64,000 nt of DNA from Bacteroidota bacterium (GCA_023427985.1 JAEYZM010000008.1:201749-265748), one strand, 5' to 3'. Shown: positions 22,501 through 31,173, numbered from the stretch's first letter. Numbers and translations are program-made. The notes: generated by a model not told the origin, from the sequence alone.

Positions 22501-25500
22501 TAGGATTACAACCAACACAAAGAACATCAATCAATTTAGGTTCAATTACAATTGATACACTTACGAATTATAGCTTTGAATTTGTTGCATCAAATCCAAA
22601 TGGATTGGCAGATGGAAATAACGCAAACGATACATTGAGAATTAATTCTTATGTTGCTGCACTTTCTGGTAACTATACTATTGGGGGCCCAAGTGCGGAT
22701 TTCCCAAGTATAAAATCTTTTGCCGATGTATTGAATCTTGCGGGCGTTTGTGGTCCAGTAGTAGCAAACGTAAATCCTAATTTTGGACCGTATACAGATC
22801 GTATTACTTTTGCTGAAATTTTTGGAACAAGCGCTGTTAATACAATCACTTTAAATGGATCAAATGCAGTTGTAACAGATACAATTAGCACAACAGCAAA
22901 TAGAGCATTGGTTTTCTTAAATGGTACTAGTTATTTGACTATTGACAGTTTAGATATTCAATTAGATGATAATTCTACATTTGGATATAACATTTTATTA
23001 AAAGAAGCTAAGTACAACACGATTAAGAATTCAAAAATTACAAACTTAGCGGAGACTTCAACAGCATTTGCTGGTATAGTATTCTCGGGTGCGGAAAATA
23101 CCATTTCATCAAATTCAAACTCGGCATTCAACACAATCGAGAATAACATAATTAATGGTGGTTACTATGGTATATCTTTATATGGTACTAGTGGAAATAG
23201 AACTGCATCGAAAGAAAATATAATACGAAACAATAGAGTAGAAGATTTCTATGCATATGGTATTTATGTTCAGAACGCCGATAGTATTTTTGTTGTGGGC
23301 AATGATTTAAGTAGAAAAAACAGAACAGTAGCAACAACAACATATGGTATTAGAGTATCAAGTTCATCTCAAAATGTATGGGTAGAGAATAATAAAATTC
23401 ACAACCTATACGATGCAATGCCAACAGAAAACAGTACGACATATGGAATTTATCATGCTACAGGAGCAGCAGTTGCTGGTAGTTCGAATATTGTAGTGAA
23501 TAACTTAATATACGACATCACCAACGAAGGCTCTACTTATGGTATCTATAATAGTGGTTCTGGTAATGTAAAATATTATCACAATACAGTTGTATTTGCA
23601 GGAAATAATTCGGCAGGATTAGGATATTCGGTATATCAGACAACTAGTGCAACGGGTATTGAGTTATTCAATAATATTTTCTATAACGATAAAAAAGGTA
23701 CTGGCAAAAAAGTAGGTATTTATATGAATACTGCTACAACACCATTGGTATCTGATTATAATAATATTTATGTACCGGGTGGTCATATTGGCTTTAACGT
23801 AAACGATAAAACTACTTTATCGGCATGGAGAGCAGTAGCTACCAACGATACAAATAGTATTTCAGTTGATCCAATATTCAGTTTTGCAAACAATGGTAAC
23901 TATAGCCCAACAATTAGTATTGCTAATAATAAAGGAACTAATTTGGGTGTAACAAATGACATAACAGGCAAAGTAAGAAGTACAACAACACCAGATATGG
24001 GTGCTTACGAATTTGATCCTATTTCAAATGATATTGCAGTTGTGGAAATATTGTATCCAACAAGTATTATGTGTGGATTACCAAACGATAGTATCGTAGT
24101 TGCAATTAGAAACCAAGGTGCAAACAATCAAACTGGTTTTAACATTAAGGCTAACATTACCGGAGCTGCTTCCGCAAGTTTAAACTATTTATATGCAGGA
24201 ACCATTGCATCGGGACAAATAGATACAATTGTAATTTCAAACTACAATTCGAATGTTAGTGGTAATGCAAGTTTGACGGTTTATTCTGAATTAGCAATTG
24301 ATGAATATCGTTTGAACGATACATTGAGAAAAACAATTAACCTTACACCAGCGGCATCAGCTCCAACAGCTTCTGATGTAACAGTATGTAAGGGTGAACA
24401 AGCAATTTTAGTTGCGCAAACAAACTTACCATTAGTTAATTGGTATAACGATCAAGGTCAATTATTAGTAAGTAACGATACATTGATTACACCTAAAATT
24501 ACTGGCAATACTAAATTCTATGTTGAAGCTAGTAATCAAGCATTGACGCAAAATTCAGTTGGACCTGTTAGTACTGCGATTGGCGGTGGAGGTGGAACCA
24601 ACCTTCATACCTATCAGCAATTGTTTACCGTTAATACTAATGTGACTATTGATACTGTATATGTATACGCAAGTGCAAATGGTACGGTTGTAGTGAATAT
24701 CAAAAACAATTCGAACGCAATTGTACATACTGTATCTGTACCAGTAACAACAACAGGATTAACACAAAAAATAGCTATTCCAATTAATAAAGCATTAACT
24801 CCAGGTAATTATAAAATGGACGCTGTTGGAACAAGCATGAATCTTTATAGAAACACAGCTGGTGCAATCTATCCATACAGCACTTCAGGAAATGAACTTG
24901 TAATTACTGGAAGTTCTTTCTCAAATGTTAATTACTATTATTTCTTCTACGATTGGAAAGTAACTTATTTATCTCAAGGTTGCCCAAGTCCAAGAGTTGA
25001 AGTTAATGTGAATACATTACCATCATTAACTAATTCAAGTTTGAAAAAATCAAGCACATCTACTGGTGTTCATAATTCAGGTTCTGAATTGAATCCAGAT
25101 GTTGTTTGTGCCGATGGTTCATTAGATTATTATGTACAAAACCCTAACGGTTATGATTCATTATCTCATGGTACAACTTGGAAAGTTGATAGCGTTAAAA
25201 TTTATAATTTAAACTCTGGAAATTTAGTTTCTTCAGGTGTTACAATTAACAATCAATTTATTTCGGTCGATGCAGTAGCGTCGCAAATAGATAGTACCTA
25301 TAAAATTGTCTTGCTTGTTCAAGACTTAACGAATACATTGTGTGATACTACAATTGAACATTATTTTAAAGTAGTGTCGCCAGATGTTATAAGCTTAGGA
25401 AACGATACTAGCATTTGCGATGGAGCATCGTTAAACTTAGCGGTATCAAATACTGGCACATCGTACTTATGGTCAACAGGTGCTACAACATCAAGCATTA

Positions 25501-26546
25501 CAGTAAATACAGCTGGTACATACAGTTTAATATTTACGAATGCAGGTGGTTGTGTGAGTTATGATACTATTACAGTCAGCATCTTAGGTGCACCATCAAA
25601 AGTTTTAGGAAACGATACAAGTATTTGTGCAAACTCTAGTTTGATATTAGATGCAGGCAACCCGGGTGCAACTTATTTATGGAGCAATGGTGAAACAACT
25701 CAGACCATTACAGTAAGTGCTGCAGGATTTTATTCAGTTGAAATTAGTAATGCACAAGGATGCGTAACACGTGATACTATACTAGTTGGCGTTAATGCAA
25801 ATCCAATTGTAAACTTTGGTCCTGATCAAACAGTATGTTCTAATGAGTCTGTTGTGTTAGACGCTGGTAATGTAGGTTCTACATACCTATGGTCAACAGG
25901 AGAAACTACTCAAACAATTAATGCTTTGAGTGCAGGTACTTATTCCGTAGTAGTTACGAATGCTAGTGGATGTACAGCAACTGATACAATACTTGTAAGG
26001 CACAATCAAGTTCCAGATGCAAGCTTCACATCAAGCCAATTAAGTAACTTAAGTGTACAGTTTAATTCTGTAGTGGTTCCTGGCACTTCATATTCTTGGA
26101 ACTTTGGTGATCCAACAAGTCCTTCAAATACATCTTTACAACCGAATCCAATACATGTGTTTACGGCTCCTGGAACGTATACTGTTACATTAACAGTTAC
26201 CAATGTGTCTACAGGCTGTGTAAATACGGATACGAATTTTGTTAGTGTTTTCGTGGGAATTGATGCTAAAAATGTTGATTTGTTCAACTTCTATGCTGCA
26301 CCAAACCCATATGCGGGATCTACTAATATTAATTTTACATTGATAGAAGATTCTAAAGTTTACGCTGAGTTATACGATGTATTAGGAAGAAAAATTATGG
26401 ATGTATTGCCAATTTCAGACCTAAATTCAGGAACTCACACTATTGCTTTAAATAATGGTCAAGATTTATCATCGGGCATTTATTTAGTAAAGCTTAATGT
26501 AAATGGTGTAGAAAGTGTAATTAGAATTCAGAACAATAGCAGATAA
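16533..26546 (+). CDS. Giant T9SS-sorted surface protein with four tandem beta-helix/CARDB modules (paralog C)
   Basis: 3337 residues. Signal peptide at about 1-25 (MKNIFTRGLIAFLLVIAV..SDAQQ). Then a jelly-roll-like region (to about 17195), an Ig-like domain (17200-17465), and four consecutive modules of about 1.7 kb. Each module has a GNFT/GNYT start, a conserved (C/G)GPVVxNV strand, a beta-helix full of YYGI and NNxI turns, and an (D)IGAFEF/DMGAYEF end. A CARDB-like spacer of about 110 residues follows each helix. After these come an Ig-like domain, a jelly-roll-like region, three 70-residue Ig repeats (25386-26012), a PKD domain and a T9SS sorting domain ending in QNNSR. Predicted to be secreted through Sec and T9SS as an adhesin or surface fibre. 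Function is inferred from architecture only. Confidence 0.92.
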   Translation: MKNIFTRGLIAFLLVIAVTFNSDAQQIAQIGSGNSIPTNTLFSPVYRFSASSSTTAAKSNILFTADEISAAGIVNGSIISAIEFYKTNVANFAIPASKFDVYVANSSNTSLATTTTWASIQSSHTLVYQSTSYNFPDSIGWVRITFNTPFVYNGGGIEIATDLAMTGNGGATGPFQWQYTSGTPTDRIIGITGTGTTLSSTTSSYKNRPNIRFVYSGTPCVSPPTAGTSIASETFVCSGANVNLQVQGNSLGLGQTYVWESSSTETGTYTPISTSNSVPSFTINPTSDNWYRCAITCSGQTVYSTPIQVRVNLGLNGTFTIDKSLATQGTNFNSFTDAVNALKCGITGPVVFNVNPNVGEYNEYVEVPKITGASSTNTITINGNGATLKYLTTTSANRAIVKLVGTEYLIIDSLNIEGERGSSTTKYAWGIHFINNANNNIVRNSTITVSDSTTSTSAYFGIVFSGSSTGYTTTDVYNNNIIENNTIRGGYIGISMYAGSSNTAIGNKILNNKIYNFYSDGINVYGTDSTFIEGNDVYRDVPVLITSTAGIIIRGNIELATVSKNRIHDLSGGVLTNASILTGIEINGADAAVGRENTVVNNLIYSFNNSGTNYGIYNASSNGCNIYNNTIVFNSELPVSSITYGIYQLTLASNINIYNNIIQLTRNSTGNRIALYFATNTSTINSDYNIVRLSDTTSNIYFGSFGSVATAGNAVKSIDAWRLKGDSTFDQNSYADNPFFLNPAANDFTPTSAALDNKGLAIAGVTTDFNGQTRSVTNPDIGAIEFNPPPPDVGVFSFSAPQMPLSPGSSDIIARVINYGGSTLTNFNVNYSINGVPGTPITYNGSLVQRDTAIVNLGSFNFIDGSTYAIKAWAYNPNGTIDPNAFNDTAITNVVACNPLTGNYTVNTAQAVSSTNFHTVSDFINRLKNCGIAGDVVLNVDQNVGVLNERIFISDIPNLNGVNTLTLNGNGVIVTDTILSTEGFTRSLLNINESENITIRGFEFKIDEETQQAYVVNFNKSKNIKFTNNKVTSPTATSSTFGAIVLNNAINSTATTAGANTYITIDSNIIEGSYYGIIVAGTTTNNLQNKQISITNNQITDFGYYGIYMTASDSNIISNNIISRPNATNSNTVYGIYIASSAQDLRIEKNRIHSLFKSALTSTSTSYGIYLSTGATPGLKYNKVLNNLVYGIENQGTNYGLYTSTSGNIFAYGNTIVHDSKLTSTGPSYGIYVSGSAANSEFKNNNIVVTKNSSDLKYGIYVSTAATTIISDYNNVYVPQGNFGYYNGALRATIGDWQTATVNNDLNSYSLNPFSSVVNNGQYIPNNILLDDKGTSLADLTDDINGVTRGVFPDMGAFEFTIVNDDAGITALSNGVICSGNTSLNVQLKNFGAAQLTSAVVNWSVNGVAQTPVNFTGALDNNQQTDIALGPYNFIAGQSYSIKVWSSLPNTLADINNLNDTLTLTGIRTGISGNFTVGTAGNFSTIKNALDSISMWGVCGPVVLNLESNRVFTEQVFLSNIKGLNTLNTLTIKGNNTTLRPVITNTNERAVVKFSNIQYVVLDSLTIEVASNSDYGYAVQFLQNSHNNTVKNSTIITSTTSTSSTAFAGVVFNGSANSILSNNNNAFKNNKIENNTIIGGYYSIVLYGNPNDIELSKSNEFRNNSIRDFYTYGIYVYASDSAIIYGNNLERPNRTSVTTANNIYITNLSKNLRIYNNKISNSFGGNLTSTSAFYGIYFTGSPANGMKESIVANNLIYNLTGNGAQYGLYLTNSDSIQFYHNTLIFNNQVSNTAVINALLQSGTTALPNIIFKNNLISITRPGTGNRIGLYLTAAGSNVQSNNNNFYINANGGNNNVVYANSTFYSNLSAWQVTGQDANSYALNPSFSIPSPGVYLPSSGALDNQGVYIPFVDKDLRDSVRNMVSPDIGAFEFTGIAQDAAIPSIDFRGSCPGLTDIKINLLNASSSTLDDITINWKVNGVSQSTVNLSNLGLQPTQRTSINLGSITIDTLTNYSFEFVASNPNGLADGNNANDTLRINSYVAALSGNYTIGGPSADFPSIKSFADVLNLAGVCGPVVANVNPNFGPYTDRITFAEIFGTSAVNTITLNGSNAVVTDTISTTANRALVFLNGTSYLTIDSLDIQLDDNSTFGYNILLKEAKYNTIKNSKITNLAETSTAFAGIVFSGAENTISSNSNSAFNTIENNIINGGYYGISLYGTSGNRTASKENIIRNNRVEDFYAYGIYVQNADSIFVVGNDLSRKNRTVATTTYGIRVSSSSQNVWVENNKIHNLYDAMPTENSTTYGIYHATGAAVAGSSNIVVNNLIYDITNEGSTYGIYNSGSGNVKYYHNTVVFAGNNSAGLGYSVYQTTSATGIELFNNIFYNDKKGTGKKVGIYMNTATTPLVSDYNNIYVPGGHIGFNVNDKTTLSAWRAVATNDTNSISVDPIFSFANNGNYSPTISIANNKGTNLGVTNDITGKVRSTTTPDMGAYEFDPISNDIAVVEILYPTSIMCGLPNDSIVVAIRNQGANNQTGFNIKANITGAASASLNYLYAGTIASGQIDTIVISNYNSNVSGNASLTVYSELAIDEYRLNDTLRKTINLTPAASAPTASDVTVCKGEQAILVAQTNLPLVNWYNDQGQLLVSNDTLITPKITGNTKFYVEASNQALTQNSVGPVSTAIGGGGGTNLHTYQQLFTVNTNVTIDTVYVYASANGTVVVNIKNNSNAIVHTVSVPVTTTGLTQKIAIPINKALTPGNYKMDAVGTSMNLYRNTAGAIYPYSTSGNELVITGSSFSNVNYYYFFYDWKVTYLSQGCPSPRVEVNVNTLPSLTNSSLKKSSTSTGVHNSGSELNPDVVCADGSLDYYVQNPNGYDSLSHGTTWKVDSVKIYNLNSGNLVSSGVTINNQFISVDAVASQIDSTYKIVLLVQDLTNTLCDTTIEHYFKVVSPDVISLGNDTSICDGASLNLAVSNTGTSYLWSTGATTSSITVNTAGTYSLIFTNAGGCVSYDTITVSILGAPSKVLGNDTSICANSSLILDAGNPGATYLWSNGETTQTITVSAAGFYSVEISNAQGCVTRDTILVGVNANPIVNFGPDQTVCSNESVVLDAGNVGSTYLWSTGETTQTINALSAGTYSVVVTNASGCTATDTILVRHNQVPDASFTSSQLSNLSVQFNSVVVPGTSYSWNFGDPTSPSNTSLQPNPIHVFTAPGTYTVTLTVTNVSTGCVNTDTNFVSVFVGIDAKNVDLFNFYAAPNPYAGSTNINFTLIEDSKVYAELYDVLGRKIMDVLPISDLNSGTHTIALNNGQDLSSGIYLVKLNVNGVESVIRIQNNSR
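17470..24340 (+). repeat. Four tandem ~1.7-kb beta-helix + CARDB modules in paralog C
   Basis: Module starts are recognisable by GTFT/GNYT/GNFT/GNYT at about 17470, 19230, 20940 and 22661, spaced 1.71-1.76 kb. Each begins with (F)xSxxxxxxxLxxCGxxGPVVxNV, carries repeated NNxIxGGYYGIxxYG turns, and ends in IGA(F/Y/I)EF before the CARDB-like segment. Protein similarity is visible by eye. The DNA has diverged. Confidence 0.8.
25386..26012 (+). repeat. Three tandem ~210-bp Ig-like repeats in paralog C
   Basis: Units start near 25386, 25602 and 25809 and have the same Ig-like consensus as in paralogs A and B. The first unit is the most diverged (AVSNTGTSYLWSTGATTSSI). Confidence 0.88.
26256..26543 (+). 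other. T9SS C-terminal sorting domain of paralog C
   Basis: Contains FYAAPNPYAGSTNI, VYAELYDVLGRK, SSGIYLVKLNVNG and a terminal NNSR. This is the type A T9SS signal pattern. Confidence 0.9.
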
Positions 26547-26564
26547 GCTATAATATAATGAGAG

Positions 26565-26597
26565 AAGCCGCATGTGTTAAACATGCGGCTTTTTTAT
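26565..26597 (+). terminator. Intrinsic terminator after paralog C
   Basis: AAGCCGCATGT pairs with ACATGCGGCTT around the loop GTTAA and runs into a T tract. It separates the convergent SDR-like gene, whose stop codon lies in the T tract. On the - strand no T run follows, so it mainly serves the + strand. Confidence 0.88.
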
Positions 26598-27268
26598 TTT
26601 AATCGATTATTGAAAATTGATTGAATTTGATCCGATGAAAGAGTTTGGTGTTCAAAACTAGAATCAGCTGCTTTTTGGTGCATAGCAAAAGCTACTACCA
26701 TTGCATCTATTGGCTTATATTGTTTTGCGAATAATGAAAGAATAGGCGACCAAATTTTTGAGCTAATAATTGCAATTCGCTCTCCTAATCGGAATTCTTT
26801 GCGCATACCCAATAATAAGGATGGCCTAAAAATGTATAAGCCTTTAAAACCTATTCCTTTAAGAGTTTCTTCCAATTCACCTTTTACTTGATTGTAAAAT
26901 ATGTTAGAGTTTTTATTAGCACCCATTGCAGACACAACTAAAAACTTAGATGCGCCATTTTTACGTGTAATATTGGCAAGCTTAATTGGATAGTGTAAAT
27001 CAATTTTTTTAAAGTTTTCCTTAGATCCTGCCACTTTGATCGTAGTGCCTAAACAGCAGAATACGTCATCGGCAATCAAATCGTTTGAGAAGTTCTCAAT
27101 GTTTTCGAAGTTGCATATAATATTTTTAATCTTAGGATCTTTCAGTACTAATGCTTGTCTAGAAATTACAATAATTTCAGAATAGTTTTTATCATGTAAC
27201 AAATAACTTAAAACAAACTTCCCAATTAAACCAGTAGCTCCTGCGATTATTGCTTTTTTATTTTGCAT
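26594..27268 (-). CDS. NAD(P)-binding Rossmann-fold protein, HTATIP2/SDR-like
   Basis: 224 residues. An N-terminal dinucleotide-binding glycine motif GATGLIG (about residues 9-15) is followed by a Rossmann fold. A Y-N-Q-V-K segment (about 128-132) resembles the YxxxK active pair of extended SDR enzymes, and FRPSLLLG matches atypical SDR proteins of the TIP30/HTATIP2 or NAD(P)H-binding type. The substrate is unknown. It is the last gene of a - strand operon, and its start overlaps the ybeY end by 11 nt, which indicates translational coupling. Confidence 0.8.
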   Translation of the reverse strand: MQNKKAIIAGATGLIGKFVLSYLLHDKNYSEIIVISRQALVLKDPKIKNIICNFENIENFSNDLIADDVFCCLGTTIKVAGSKENFKKIDLHYPIKLANITRKNGASKFLVVSAMGANKNSNIFYNQVKGELEETLKGIGFKGLYIFRPSLLLGMRKEFRLGERIAIISSKIWSPILSLFAKQYKPIDAMVVAFAMHQKAADSSFEHQTLSSDQIQSIFNNRLK

Positions 27269-27689
27269 AAAACATTCTTCTTTTTAAATAATAATTTTCC
27301 TTTTCTCTCATCTTCGATTGTTGTTCTTTATTTTTGTCTTTATATCCAATTAGATGTAAAGCTCCATGAATCATGACCCTGTGTAACTCATCTATATAAT
27401 CAACACCAAATTTTAATGCATTTTCTTTTACTCGCTCTACGCTTATGAATATATCTCCTTCAATTAAATCTTGAATTTCAGATTGATCAAAAGTTATAAT
27501 GTCGGTTAATGTGTTATGTTGAAGATACTCAACATTCATTTGATACAAATAATCATCACTACAGAAAATATAATTTAAAGTGCCAAGATTTTTCTTTTCC
27601 TTTTGTATACTTTCTTTAATCCAAGTTTTTACAAGTCTTTTTTGTTCAAGTCTCGCTTTTATATCTTCTTCAAAAAAATAAATGGCCAT
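27258..27689 (-). CDS. ybeY: rRNA maturation endoribonuclease YbeY
   Basis: 143 residues, typical length. YbeY is a zinc-dependent RNase used in 16S rRNA 3'-end maturation and ribosome quality control. The metal-binding helix reads HGALHLIGYKDKNKEQ. The first two His ligands are present, while the third position is shifted or replaced relative to the proteobacterial HGxLHLxGYDH motif. From memory this KDK form is usual in Bacteroidota homologs. MREKE further on is also typical. The start overlaps the stop of the upstream DUF4175 gene by one base. Confidence 0.92.
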   Translation of the reverse strand: MAIYFFEEDIKARLEQKRLVKTWIKESIQKEKKNLGTLNYIFCSDDYLYQMNVEYLQHNTLTDIITFDQSEIQDLIEGDIFISVERVKENALKFGVDYIDELHRVMIHGALHLIGYKDKNKEQQSKMREKENYYLKRRMFYAK

Positions 27690-30600
27690 TATGGTTTTTG
27701 ATTAAAATATTGGTTTACTTTTTCTTTATAATATGGGTCTAATCCAGGCGGTACAGTTTTTATTAACTCCAGCTCCTTCAATTTTTCTTTTTTATATTCT
27801 TCGAATTTTAGATTAGGTCTTTCAAAGTTTTCATTACCCGATTTTGATTCTCTTTTATTGTCTAACTCGCGTTCTCTTGCAGCTTTCTCTACTTCTAGAA
27901 GTCGAGTCATAATTTCTTTCTGCCTATTTAAAGTTTCTTGACTAATAACTTTATTATAAAGTTCTGTTTCAGTTTTCTCCATTTCTTTTTTCAACTGATT
28001 CAACTCTTTTGAATTACCACCTTGACCATCTTTATTCATTTCTTTTTCCAGTTGATTTAATGCGTTTCTAATAGCCTGTTGTTGTGCCGCCATTTTAGCA
28101 AGCGATTCTGACATTTTTTGTTGTCCTTGTGCTCCTGGTTTTTGGCCTGGTTTCTGACCATTCTTTAATTCCTCAATTTGTTTGTTGAGTTGTTCTTGCA
28201 TTTTCGATAAGGACTGTCCTAGACCCTTGCCTTTCTTCTTACCAGGTTTCTGTCCGGGTTTTGCATTTTGCTTTTGGTCGTTCATGTCCTCTTGCATTTG
28301 TTGTAGTATTTCACTCAGAAGCAATGCTAGATTATTAATAGATGTCATTGCATATTGTTGACGCATCGTTGCTTCAGGAGTTCTACGCTCAGCAAGTGCT
28401 TCAATGCTTTTTGACATTTGCTCATTTATGCTAGAAATCTCTCTATTTATAAATGGTTTGATTTGAGCTACTTTTTTGCTTAATGCATACAGACTATCTT
28501 GTATTATTTGAACATCATCTTTTATATTTTTTTGTTTTAAAGTTAGTTTGACATATTGTGGATCTGCAATTTGCGTACGTTTAATTGCTTCCATTGTTTT
28601 TTCTTGCTCAAAAGAAGCAGTTAATAAATTATCTAGAATTTGTCTTAAGGCTTTGATGTTTAAGTCTAATTCGTCCATCTCAGATTGCATCTGCTTGCTC
28701 TTCATCTTATTCGAAAGCTCTTTCATTTTTTGAGCAGCATCTTTTTGAGGTTGACTTGCTTTTTTGCTATTATTATTATTTAATTCTTTTTCAGATTCCT
28801 TAAGTTTATTGTCGATTTGATTTAAGTCTGAGTCGGGACTTTCAAAATCTTGAGGTTCCTCTAATTCTTTATTTTTTTCTTCGAGATCTTTTAAGTCTTT
28901 TTTAATTTCATCAAATTCTTTATTGATTGATTCTTGTTTTTTCTTTAGATCATCACTAGAGTTTTTTGAATCTTTGGATTCATTAGACAATTGTTCCTGT
29001 TTTTTTGAAAGTTCATCTAACTTATCTATGCTTTCAGAGAGTTTCTGTTCAAACTCCATTTGTTTATACATTTCAAGCATTCGATCCATTTCTTTCTCGA
29101 GTTGCTTGTTTTCTAATTGCATTTTTTGTAGTTGTTGCTGAGATAGTTCTTTGTTATTTTGTTCTAATAGCTTTTCTAATTCCTTAATCATGTTTTTTGT
29201 TTTTTCATCTAACATGTTTTCAAAAAGCTCTTCTATTTGTTTCTTTTTATTGAGTAATTCAGGACTTAGATTTTTATAATCTTCTTCTAGTTGATTCGAT
29301 TTTTTGATTTGTTCTTGAATGTCCTTTATTTCGTTCTCAATATTTTGCTGACGTTGAATCAATTCTTTAATTTGATTTTTCTCTTCGTATTTAATTGATT
29401 TCTGATTAATTAATTTTTCATTAAGTTTTTTAGCATCCTTTTGTATTTGCTCTGATTTTTTTATAGCATCCTTTAGTTTATCTTTTATGCTTTCCGAATT
29501 TTTATCTAGTTCATTAGCAATTTCTTTTTCTGATGGACTATTGAATGTCATAATTTGACTCCTCGTTTTTTTAGCACCATTGACCCCATCGTTATCATAC
29601 ACTTCAAAATAATACGAAATTTCATCGTTCGACTGATTAATGTCTGCTTCCCAAAAATGAAAAAATCGCTGTGAGTTTAAGTTTTTTTGAATCGGCACAT
29701 TCGTGATTTTGAGATCTCCATTCGCATTTTTCGCGATAAAAATTAATTTAGAAAATCCGTAATCGTCATTAATTACACCACTAAAATAAAAGCGTTTAGT
29801 ATTTACGCTATCTCTAGTTTGACTAAGTTCTATAGATGGGTGTTTATCTTTAATTACCTCGATGTAATACTTCATTGTATCTACTTTTAGGTTTAAAGGA
29901 TGAATGGGAATAATGGTATAATTAGAAGAATTATTAATCTTCTTGCTAAGTTTTACATTGTTTTCGGTACTTGTTAAAACTTCCTTTTTGCCAAACAGAT
30001 TAAATTCAATTTTTTGTAGATGCTCGGTTCCAATATTCCAATCTATCTGCGTACCTTCAGGAATAGTAAAATCACCAATATTTTTTAAGGATTCATTAGG
30101 TCTATTTAAATAAGAAGGGAAATTTAATTGAATATTTAATGCACTAATTGTTGGTTTTGCAATAACTTCAATGATGTAGTTGTTGGAAGAATATCCAGAA
30201 GCTTCAAAATAGAAATTAGAATTAACCTGTAAATTATCTAATTTGTAATAGAAGTTGGTATTATCTTTTTTATCTAATTTATAAGTACTCTCTTCAAGAT
30301 GTAAGTAAACATCTTGAGGAATTTCTTCACCTTCAATTTTTATTTCAACCGTTAATTCATCGCCTTGATTGATTCGTAGAGATTCATTTTTCAATATGAA
30401 TTTAAATGGAGCGGGTTTTTCAAATTGTTTGTCGTATTGAATTAAGCGTGCGCTCCCCGACTCAATAAAACCAGGTAGAATGATTGCTAATAATATTATA
30501 ATGCTAAGTGGTAAATAAATGTATTTTAAATACTTTTTATTTTTAGATAAGTCAATTGCACTAATAAAGGGTACTGCTTTTATTTCAACTATCTTCTGAT

Positions 30601-31012
30601 TAATACTAGCCTCAATTAGGTTAATGCGTTCTAATTCTGTTGAGCTTAATTGATGTAATTCTAAAATATTGATTAATTTGTCTTCTACTTCAACAAAATG
30701 TTTTCCAATTATTTCAGCAGCTTGAATATGTGATATTCTATTACCTAATTTATAATATTTTGAAAGTGGTACTATAATAGTGTTGGTTAACAACATCAGC
30801 AAAAAACCTATAGTACTAAACAATAGAATGGTTTTCCAAATTGGTTTTAGATAGAAAAAATATTCAAGTGTATTTAAAAGAATAAAGCATAGCAAAGCTA
30901 TACTAGTAAAATAGATAGCGCCTCTGAAAAGTTTATTCAAGTAAAACTTTCGGATAAACTTGTCTAATTTTTCAATTAATAAGGAATAAGCTGAGTTGGA
31001 CGACATAATCAC
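27689..31012 (-). CDS. DUF4175-like membrane protein with long coiled coil
   Basis: 1107 residues. Three hydrophobic segments near the N-terminus (about residues 32-52, 60-80 and 165-185) are followed by a beta-rich region probably outside the membrane (about 190-480). A very long Lys/Glu/Gln-rich coiled coil (about 500-1040) comes next, with low-complexity GQKPGQKPG stretches. The layout matches the Bacteroidota DUF4175 family, whose function is not known to me. It heads an operon with ybeY and the SDR-like gene. The family assignment is by memory of length and architecture. Confidence 0.75.
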   Translation of the reverse strand: MIMSSNSAYSLLIEKLDKFIRKFYLNKLFRGAIYFTSIALLCFILLNTLEYFFYLKPIWKTILLFSTIGFLLMLLTNTIIVPLSKYYKLGNRISHIQAAEIIGKHFVEVEDKLINILELHQLSSTELERINLIEASINQKIVEIKAVPFISAIDLSKNKKYLKYIYLPLSIIILLAIILPGFIESGSARLIQYDKQFEKPAPFKFILKNESLRINQGDELTVEIKIEGEEIPQDVYLHLEESTYKLDKKDNTNFYYKLDNLQVNSNFYFEASGYSSNNYIIEVIAKPTISALNIQLNFPSYLNRPNESLKNIGDFTIPEGTQIDWNIGTEHLQKIEFNLFGKKEVLTSTENNVKLSKKINNSSNYTIIPIHPLNLKVDTMKYYIEVIKDKHPSIELSQTRDSVNTKRFYFSGVINDDYGFSKLIFIAKNANGDLKITNVPIQKNLNSQRFFHFWEADINQSNDEISYYFEVYDNDGVNGAKKTRSQIMTFNSPSEKEIANELDKNSESIKDKLKDAIKKSEQIQKDAKKLNEKLINQKSIKYEEKNQIKELIQRQQNIENEIKDIQEQIKKSNQLEEDYKNLSPELLNKKKQIEELFENMLDEKTKNMIKELEKLLEQNNKELSQQQLQKMQLENKQLEKEMDRMLEMYKQMEFEQKLSESIDKLDELSKKQEQLSNESKDSKNSSDDLKKKQESINKEFDEIKKDLKDLEEKNKELEEPQDFESPDSDLNQIDNKLKESEKELNNNNSKKASQPQKDAAQKMKELSNKMKSKQMQSEMDELDLNIKALRQILDNLLTASFEQEKTMEAIKRTQIADPQYVKLTLKQKNIKDDVQIIQDSLYALSKKVAQIKPFINREISSINEQMSKSIEALAERRTPEATMRQQYAMTSINNLALLLSEILQQMQEDMNDQKQNAKPGQKPGKKKGKGLGQSLSKMQEQLNKQIEELKNGQKPGQKPGAQGQQKMSESLAKMAAQQQAIRNALNQLEKEMNKDGQGGNSKELNQLKKEMEKTETELYNKVISQETLNRQKEIMTRLLEVEKAARERELDNKRESKSGNENFERPNLKFEEYKKEKLKELELIKTVPPGLDPYYKEKVNQYFNQKP

Positions 31013-31149
31013 TAAACGTTAAAATTAAGTATTTTAATATCATTTTGTCGCTTTTTTAAGCTATTTCAAAGATTTTTTACAAACAATGGTACGAGCTTTA
31101 GGTTTAATATAGGCTGACAAATGTCATAGAAATAAAAAACTATTAATAG

Positions 31150-31157
31150 TATCTTTG
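31150..31157 (+). promoter_or_regulatory. -7 promoter box of the persulfide dioxygenase gene
   Basis: TATCTTTG is an exact TAnnTTTG match 17 nt before the ATG. No convincing -33 TTG lies at the expected distance. Confidence 0.45.
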
Positions 31158-31173
31158 AATATAAATTTTAATT

